A stretch of DNA of 64,000 nt, taken from contig NC_079491.1 of NCBI RefSeq assembly GCF_020520425.1, forward strand, positions 28,201,449 through 28,265,448. The letters run 5' to 3'. Position 1 is the stretch's first letter. Every line of letters starts with the position of its first letter. Origin of the DNA: Spinacia oleracea. Lineage: Eukaryota; Streptophyta; Magnoliopsida; Caryophyllales; Amaranthaceae. The position numbers and the translations under genes were made by a program. The notes under the pieces were generated by a model, which worked only from the letters and a program-made list of their open reading frames with translations, was not told where the DNA came from and did no database searches. Shown piece after piece: positions 56,789 to 64,000 of the stretch.

Positions 56789-58288
56789 TGTGAGGGGGTC
56801 GAAAAAGCGCGAGGCTAATGCGTGACCTTGTCCCTTGTGGGTGTGACGATTCTTTTTATTCAATCAAGTGTAATTGGATTTCCTGTGAGTATACACCCAA
56901 TTGACTAGTAATATAGGAGTCGCCATTCAGTTTTTAACGACAATGAGAAAAACTGACAAAACCTGGTTATCGTGACATAAAGGGAGTGCAATTATGTTTG
57001 ACCACGACGGCCGTAGGTTCCCTTGTGATCCCTGGTGTGGGGATCTCTCAATATACACCCGCAAGGTAGAGATTGAGGGTTCGGGGGACTGTAACTACCG
57101 AGAGGAGTAATTCGCTCGTCGATAACTCCAGAGGCAGAATATCCTTACTAGCTCAGCATAAATAATTGAAGGGACATGCGTTAACTATTAAACTAATCTG
57201 AATTGATTTTAGCAATATGCAATATATAATACTAATTCGATCGTGATTATCTGATTTAAATAACATTAAGGGATCTAGCATGATAATCCGATTTCCCAAA
57301 AATATTATATTTGTTAGGCGTGATAGAACAATCAGATTAGGTTAGTTTAACAGTTCATAAAAAGGGCGAGGAAAGCAGTTAAATCATCGAGAAGGGACAC
57401 ATTACGACGCACCCTTGAGAGGTGCGTCACGGTTCTCAGAAAACTAACCACTTTGACTTTGCTATTTCTCCTTTTTATTTAACGAATCTCAATTATGGGA
57501 CAGGATAAGTTCTGTTCGATTTATGGATCGATTGCGACAGAACGCGTGAACAGTTTCGCAGCGAGAGGCTTAGGCTAAGGGTTGGAGTCAATACTCAGAA
57601 TATAATTGTGTTGTTGTGTGGTTTCACGTCGAAACTAGGGACCTATTTATAGGGAAGATTTCGTGGAAAGATAGAATTGCAGAGTTCTAATCCGCGAAGA
57701 GTTAGGAAAAAACACGTACCCCAGGTACTTTCAGCGCCCAGCTCTGGGCGTTAAAGATTTCGGCGCCCAGCTCTGGGCGTTGAAAATAGGATCCTGGCAA
57801 TTTCAGCGCCCTGGGCTGGGCGTTGAAATTGCTGTTTGGGTCGTTTCTTTGTCAGATTCGGATTCCTGAAATCCGTAGAGTTTGAGATTAATTCGAGTCT
57901 TTTAGCGCGTATCATTTTGTGACGGAATGCGTCTGGGCCCGTTACGAACTCTAGGTTCGTTAGGATTTTAATTAATACGTAACTCTTATTTCCGAATCCT
58001 ATTAGGAATAGGATTCTCGCAGTTTTCTATCTCATTTAGGATTTATGTTGGAGTGCAACACCTAATTCTGACAGGTTTCTATCCTTTATGTTTTGCCACT
58101 TTTAGAAGCTACCTTTTACGGCAATTACTATTTTTAGCAGGTTTCCATAAATAGCAGGTTTCGGGTGAAATGAAATGGGGAATCGAGATTCGTTTATTTT
58201 ATAGGAGATGCGTTGTCAAGTGGAGTTTTTATGCTTTCATCATCGAACCTTTCCCTTGCGGGAACGGGGACAAAAGTAGGTGTCTACA
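56789..58288 (-). repeat. E3 3' LTR (LTR D)
   Basis: 1500 bp, TGTGAGGGGG to GTGTCTACA on plus. Longer than LTR B, partly because its GC module has an extra half (57800-57830). Confidence 0.9.
57728..57830. repeat. GC module 8 with an extra half
   Basis: The usual two halves (57728-57787) plus a third, TTTCAGCGCCCTGGGCTGGG, at 57801. Modules can therefore gain halves in tandem. Confidence 0.85.
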
Positions 58289-58304
58289 GTTAGCCCCCAC
58301 TTTG
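58289..58304 (-). other. E3 polypurine tract
   Basis: Minus CAAAGTGGGGGCTAAC abutting LTR D, identical to the E2 tract. Confidence 0.85.
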
Positions 58305-58734
58305 ACTGAGTCTTGGAGTAAGACGATGGTCAAAGTATTAGACGGAGTGCGTCACACAAGCCATGGTGTATGTGACCTGTTTTGCGAGGGTCTCACGAGC
58401 CCCCGAGTGATAACATTTGACTTAAGGGTCATCACTTGAAGTGTCGACATATCCCTCACGTGTCATTGGGATTTGTCAACTGATAGTATAAAAACTTCCT
58501 CACTTTGTCATTGGAAGGATCTAAAGATGCGTAGAAACTCCCTCACTTTGTCATTGGGAGTAGCTACAGAGTTTTTCGAAATTAAAGCTATAAAGTGTAA
58601 TTGGGCCTGGCCAAGCCAAATCACGAGGTAAAACGTCTTTTAAAGATTCTCATTTTCAGGGCTAGCTAAACGAGAAAACCCCCTTGTTTTTATAGGACGT
58701 AAAACGAAGGAAAATCCAGCACATCGCTCTTTTT

Positions 58735-59034
58735 TGGAAAAACGAAAAAACCAATCCTTTAATTTTTGGAAAAAGGGAAAACCAATCATTTAATTTTCGG
58801 AAAAAGGGAAAACCGATCCTTTGATTTTCGGAAAAAGGGAAAACCGATCCTTTGATTTTCGGAAAAAGGGAAAACCGATCCTTTGATTTTCGGAAAAAGG
58901 GAAAACCGATCCTTTGATTTTCGGAAAAAGGGAAAACCGATCCTTTGATTTTCGGAAAAAGGGAAAACCGATCCTTTGATTTTCGGAAAAAGGGAAAACC
59001 GATCCTTTGATTTTCGGAAAAAGGGAAAACCGAT
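58735..59034 (+). repeat. 31-bp tandem repeat, about 9.6 copies
   Basis: Unit GGAAAAAGGGAAAACCGATC plus CTTTGATTTTC. The last seven copies are almost identical and the first two differ, so it grew recently by internal duplication. It occupies the place where E2 instead has three 41-bp units. Spacing is exact with no unique spacers, so this is not a CRISPR. Confidence 0.93.
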
Positions 59035-59039
59035 AAAAG

Positions 59040-59465
59040 TTATCGCTGCAGCGACTAAGAACCTGCGCTGTTAGTGACGCAGACCCCGCCCGCTGAAGGT
59101 GGGCGAGCCTGTCCGCTGAGGGTGGACCCCCCGTCCGATAGAAGTGGACGAATCTGTTTTGATGTTTTTTGAAAATAAGGACCTACGCGGTTTGTGACGT
59201 AGACCCCGCCGGCTGAAGATGGCGAACCTGTCCGCTAAGGGTGGACGCCCCGTCCGATAGAAGTGGACGAATCTGTTTTGAAATTTTATTTGGTTTTTTT
59301 TTTTGAAAATAAGGACCTACGCGGTTTGTGACGTAGACCCCGCCGGCTGAAGATGGCGAGCCTATTTTATTTTGAAGATTTTATTTTCTTTTCATTTTCG
59401 AAAACTGAGGACCTGCGCGGCTAGTGACGCAGACCCCGCCCGCTGAGGGTGGGCGAGCCCATTTT
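59040..59465 (-). repeat. E3 ~115 bp LTR-adjacent repeats
   Basis: Four units with GACCTACGCGGTTTGTGACG, CCCGCCGGCTGAAGATGGCG and GGTGGACGCCCCGTCCGATA phrases, homologous to arrays in copies A and E2. Confidence 0.85.
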
Positions 59466-59895
59466 GAATTTCTTATTTTGCCTATGTAGAAGGGCTTTTG
59501 TGATTACAACCTGTTGGTGGGTCGTAACATTTCCTGATTAGATGTGTCCTATAAATGGGTCCACACTGTGTATATTTTTGTTTAACAATATATTTTTTTG
59601 AGATATCCAAACATGATGTGGTGTGTGGCGCAGTCTGGGAATGTGATTTTGATTGCGCGCTCCTTGTTGGAGTCCACTTTTTGCGAGCCCCCAAACGTTG
59701 GGGCTCGTCGGTTGTTTTTCGTATCTTGTAATCATGTTTGGGGTCACGCTCGTATGTGCGAGCGACCTCCTATAGTAGTGTTCTACTCTTAACAAAGCCG
59801 TGAGGTGCGACTTTCAGTGAAGAAATCGGCAGTTTTCAAGTCGAATGAATATGGCAGGGCCCAATAGAAGTTAGGGCCTTTTGAGCCTGGATTCA

Positions 59896-59952
59896 TTTTC
59901 GGCGCCCAGGCCCCGGCGTTGAAATAATTCACGCCCAGGTGGGGCGTTGAAA
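59896..59952. repeat. GC double-hairpin module 9
   Basis: Degenerate: TTTTCGGCGCCCAGGCCCCG and TTCACGCCCAGGTGGGGCGT. The most diverged copy in the window. Confidence 0.72.
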
Positions 59953-61014
59953 GTGTTGTTTAGGCTGGTCTTTTGATGACACAGTTGGCCTCTTGTTCAT
60001 TCGTTTATTTCACTTGGAAGTTCTATGTATTCTCTTTTCTTTTGTTTTTTCTTTGTTTTAGAACGTGATGATTTTCTTTGAGAAGCCGTAGCCGATTGGT
60101 GGACTACGGTACTTGTCGCTTTGGGGCGATTATTTTAAGGAACTGTTGCTCTTAAGGTGTATAGTTATTGCAATAGTCGGGCGAGTCTATATGGCCCGAG
60201 GAACATACCTTGAGGTGTAAGACTTTGATCGCTCTTATATTTTTTTGAACGTGTTCGTGAATGATGATATGTATGTGCGAACGAGCGTTCATAGAATGGC
60301 CGTTGTGTGCGGTCCATTAATCAGTTTGCTTGAATCATTTTTTTGAACAATGATTGATTTTGAATAGTTTGCTTAGAAGCTTGATAGGGGTCAGGTCCAT
60401 TCATGAAGTGGTCTCAAACATCGTGCCCTTTTGATTGTTCAAACATTTTCTTCGAGATCTTTTATTTTTCCATGGTTGTTTCGTAGCTTGGAGCCCCCAA
60501 GTACGCATGTTGGGATGCTTCCTTTTGGCGTACGATTTTGTAGGTTCTTTCGAGAAAGATGCCTTGGGGTTCCGCTCGTGTAGGTGCGAGCTATCCCTTT
60601 CGTGGTAGGTAATATTTTGCTACCTTTAATCCTTAATGTAGAAGTCGTGTGGCTTGCATTTTGAATTTGGGCGATAAGTAGTCTTTGCCTCTTTTACACG
60701 TGCTCTTGGTCGTGCCCGTGTTAGTGCAATATGCCTTACTCTCTCTCTTTTAGACTTGTACCGTGGGATGGTTGAACTTATGGTGCGACGTAAGCTTGTG
60801 TGGCCTAACAACCTGTATTAGAACATTTCTCCAGGTGTTGGGATATCATTATTATTTTTGCATTGGAGTATTTTATCATGCCTTGTTCAGGTGCTTGAAT
60901 AAGTGTGGCACCTTCTGCGTGGGTTTGCACGGCTTATTACTTCGTTCGATGCGAGGATTCATAGGTGTTTCTTTCTTATTTTTATATCTGGGCAAAACTT
61001 GGCTAGCAGAAAGA

Positions 61015-61072
61015 TTCAGGGCCCAGGCTGGGGCGTTAAAGATATCGGCGCCCAGCTCTGAGCGTTGAAAAT
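61015..61072. repeat. GC double-hairpin module 10
   Basis: TTCAGGGCCCAGGCTGGGGC and ATCGGCGCCCAGCTCTGAGC halves; lies in E3's noncoding slot. Confidence 0.78.
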
Positions 61073-62639
61073 GATTCATGGGCAGGATTTTGACAGTTTT
61101 TTTTTTATTCTTTTTTTTCTTTCGCTTTTGCTTTGGAACGATGTAGACTGTGTAACGGGCGCTTTATAGGGCGAGCGTTATGTGCAGTGGTTTGATCGGA
61201 GTTTTGGTGACTCGCGATTTTCAGTTACCCTTGTTAGTGGGGTGACTTCATGTATTCTAAGTAGTGCTTAGAATTTGGGAGGGGTTGTAGCCATTCTAAG
61301 GTTCGTTTTATACGATTAAAGCTTAGGATTGTGCCCCTATGTATGTATAGCATTAGCGTCTAGAATTTGCGATAAAATCGTCATTTCGAGCATTTTTAGA
61401 GTGTTTTTCTCAAGCCCCCAATTGTAGCTACGGGATTGGCTAGGTGATATAATGCTTTGCACACGTTTTTATGCATTCATGGTGACACGGATCATGAATA
61501 GTTTGAACCAGACTCGTTTAGTGCGAGGTACGTTTGAGTAGTGATTTTGCTGCTTCTCTTGTAAATGTCGTATTGTGCGACATTGCCATGGTCAAGGTAG
61601 TCACATGTTGAAGTGTGCCTTGACCAAAAGTTAGGTGCCTTTCTTTACCCATAATCATATTTGGAAATCTTTTGACTCACTTGCAACATTGAGATAAACG
61701 CATACTTAGCTTAAACCAATGACACTTTATTATGTTCGAAGAAGTCTTTGAAAATTATTTGGAAATTATTTAAAATCCGAGTCCTACTGTGTACAATCCG
61801 AGGTGTCCTAAGTAAGTTGACTTGTAGAAGGGTTCGTACAGGATTACATGAGTGAATCAAAATACTGTTACGATTTTTGGAATGCCGTCTAAGGATTTGC
61901 TGGAAGCCAGGGTGCAGGCGTCAAGATATTACTTGTGCCCGTTTGGCATATTCTTTAGGCTTTAGGGCCATCTTTTCCAAAATTGCGGGAATATAAACCG
62001 TTTTCAAATCGACTTAGATTTACTTGGTGTATGTCTGTATAAAAGGTCGAGGTATACTTAGTTCCTTCCCTATCTCTTTCATTTCAATTTTTAGCCCCCA
62101 GTTACTGTTATGTCTTCCCATTAATAATGTTTTCAGATTTCGATTTTAGATGCCCGTGTCATATGTCTGAGTAGGGTGAGCCTTGGTTAGGTGCCAAGTC
62201 CTATTCACAATGTCTGTTTCTTTTTTTTCAAAGGGGATTAGCAAGCATTTGAATTACCATGAACGGGTGCCCTGAGTTCGAAGAAACGATGGGGTGATGC
62301 CGTAGAACAATTCTCTTTATTGCAAGCTTACCGCCTTTACTACTTGTTGGCGATTATGACTGTGTCTAGTGGTGAAAGAAGGTCTTTAAGTGAGTTAGTT
62401 CGCTTTAGGGAGGGTCAAGTCGAGTTTTTTGGAGGTCATGGACGCTTGCGCTAGCCCCCATTCAATCGAGGCAAAGCGGTCTTTTGAGTCTTGGCTAAGT
62501 GCCTAGGAGTGTGAGTGCTCCTTCTGGCAAGGGTACGTGCCCTTATTATTTTTCGATGTGTGCTCATTAATTTTGGCATCTTAATGACTTGGATTCTTCT
62601 TTTGATTTAAATCTTTCTTTCGACTTGGGTTGCAAGTAA

Positions 62640-63310
62640 TTAAGTTTCAATAAGGGACTCTATTTCTTATTCTTGTTATTTCTATAGGCTTTAATATTGG
62701 TTGCAAATTGGTTGGACCGAATCATGGATTGCCTACGTATCCGCCTTAAATAAATTTAATTTGGAATCAGGTCTTGCGTAGTTCTTATCCTAGAAAATGG
62801 TTTCATAGAATGCCGATTTTAAACAAGTATGTTCTAAGGTGGAAACATATTATTTGAAACGGTAGAATAAGTGAAGTTTATTATTATTTTAATCTACTGC
62901 TTTGCCGTAAGCCAAAAATTAATTTTATATATTTTTTGAGTACATGTATTTTTTGGTGGTACGTATGTCTGAATACGTGTCGTACCCCTCCAAGTGTTCG
63001 TTATTTTTCCGTGCATGTGCGGATAAAATGACGAGCACTTCTGGACAAAATTTGGCGAGCAGAGAGATTCAGCGCCCAGGCTGGGACGCTAAAGATTTCG
63101 GCGCCCAGCTGTGGGCGCTGAAAATTATTTCTGGGCGTATCTTTTTTGTGCGCTAAATGCTTCTTTTCCTTTTTAGACTAACTTTAGAGGCGCTCTGCAA
63201 AGTTTGCTTTTGTATTATTTACATTTTTTGTACTTTTTATTTGTCTCTTTTTTTTATATTCGTGACTCAAGACGGTTTGAAAGGCGGGTTGAATGAGATA
63301 GGATAATTTG
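62640..63310. other. E3 flank homologous to E2's post-gene region
   Basis: Shares GGATTGCCTACGTAT, GGTGGAAACATATTA and a GTGTCGTACCCCTCCAAGTG-like phrase with E2 51360-51680, in the same order. Contains GC module 11. Confidence 0.72.
63067..63125. repeat. GC double-hairpin module 11
   Basis: ATTCAGCGCCCAGGCTGGGA and TTTCGGCGCCCAGCTGTGGG; positional counterpart of module 6. Confidence 0.85.
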
Positions 63311-64000
63311 TATAGGTATTGGTCAAACATGAGGATTATATCTGCTAGGACTCACAATTTGCAGCCTCGGACTAGTGTCATGAGTTTACATCAACCAAGG
63401 CCAATGAGTAGCATGGGGACGACTCAAGGGAATATCAACAGGACGCATTCAAACAAGTTATATGGTCATTATGCTAACGGTGGTGTAATAATGGGTTTGG
63501 GCTTTAGAAATGACGGGTATGACGCACGAGTTAAGGCCGTGTGTGGTTTGCGGTTCACAACAAGTTCAAGAACAAGAGTCGAGGTAATGGTTTCTTGGGT
63601 TATGGCAATGAGAACGTGGATGGGTTAAATGAGCTGAACAGGGGCCCCAGAGCGAAGGCGTCTAAGAACATAAGGATTGGAAAGGGTAGACATCGTAGAA
63701 TTTTATGATTTGGATTGGTTGACTCAATTCTTTTCCTTCGTTTACTTGGGTAAATGTTGCACTACGGGATAAGTATTCCCTGGCTTGCTCTTTTCGCTCT
63801 CCCTTTTCTCTTTCTATTTTTTTCTTTCTTTTTTCTTGGGATTCCTCCCAACATAAATTCTTCAATTTTTAATTTGGGCTAAAAGGTAGATGGTTGTGGT
63901 CTTTGAGTCACGAGGCGAGACTGAGTGAGCCTCGTTTGGTAGGCCTATAGTGGACCTTTAATTTTAGTAGGCCTAGGGTGGACCTTTAAATTGTCTTACT
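63311..64000. other. Right end of window, inside E3
   Basis: No recognisable coding sequence. A two-unit repeat, GTAGGCCTATAGTGGACCTT and GTAGGCCTAGGGTGGACCTT, lies at 63939-63988. The stretch at 63310-63628 is open on plus but has no family signature. Confidence 0.5.

Larger units (their letters stand above)
59466..62639. other. E3 noncoding region (lost antisense gene slot)
   Basis: 59480-59585 matches copy A (9470-9560) and is absent from E2. 59588-59780 matches E2 48565-48755. GC modules 9 and 10 lie here. AGCCCCCA words recur (59682, 60494, 61414, 62094, 62453). No protein on either strand. Confidence 0.6.
56789..64000 (-). mobile_element. Tat-like element E3 (3' part)
   Basis: Sense minus; runs off the right edge. 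The window holds its 3' LTR (D), purine tract, tandem repeats, and the 3' noncoding region in which E2 has its antisense gene. The region 62640-63300 matches the flank downstream of that gene in E2 (about 51260-51990), but no reading frame survives between. Its LTR lies directly on E2's LTR remnant, so E3 probably inserted into E2; GGAGT would be the target duplication. Confidence 0.78.

Noticed and set aside
58735-59034. 31-bp direct repeats resembling a CRISPR array
   Set aside because: Repeats are contiguous with no unique spacers and lie in a plant retrotransposon.

Overview
This is a plant nuclear window made mostly of transposable elements, with three ordinary genes. GT-AG introns, a plastid-type elongation factor P, a pentatricopeptide repeat gene, and Ty1/copia, Ty3/gypsy, LINE, CACTA, hAT, Mutator and Stowaway elements all point to a flowering plant. 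The retroelement style suggests Caryophyllales, perhaps the spinach/quinoa/beet group, but that is inference.

Layout. 1-11271: a Tat-like Ty3/gypsy element (copy A, sense strand minus) carrying a plant-mobile-domain gene. One exon of that gene is split by a 6.6 kb CACTA element (1142-7773) which holds a recognisable exon of a LisH/HEAT-repeat host gene. 11272-13987: the 3' end of a copia element with a 1.4 kb LTR. 13988-18669: a decayed LINE. 18905-20053: a repeat bounded by AGGGCTG inverted ends. 20382-32660: the plastid EF-P gene in seven exons. Its fourth intron is swollen to 9.1 kb by nested insertions: an 8-bp-TSD hAT element contains both a 516 bp MITE and a 6.6 kb copia element. 33047-34672: an intronless PPR gene, convergent with EF-P. 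35354-35761: a small plant protein of unknown function. 36265-39240: a fold-back element full of a ~75 bp minisatellite, then a Mutator-like element. 39793-40049: a Stowaway-like MITE. 40814-43248: a short LTR element without proteins. 44141-45245: a hAT transposase remnant. 45246-45841: a truncated gypsy LTR. 45842-56788: a second Tat-like copy (E2). 56789-64000: a third copy (E3), entered from its 3' LTR and running off the window.

The three Tat-like copies are the most interesting system here. All share one LTR family, a purine tract, variable tandem repeats beside the LTR, and a ~58 bp GC-rich double-hairpin module found 11 times. Antisense to the element, in the slot between the missing pol and the 3' LTR, copy A carries a plant-mobile-domain gene. 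E2 carries an unrelated-looking intact two-exon gene with its own TATA box and AATAAA. E3 keeps only the flanks of that slot. E2 has gag-protease in one frame broken by three stops, and no reverse transcriptase or integrase. The copia element in EF-P separately carries, in its leader, a TATA-led 47-residue single-pass membrane microprotein.

The genes likely expressed for the host are EF-P (plastid translation), the PPR protein (probably organellar RNA) and the small unknown protein. They occupy about 20.3-35.8 kb; the rest is repeat sequence.
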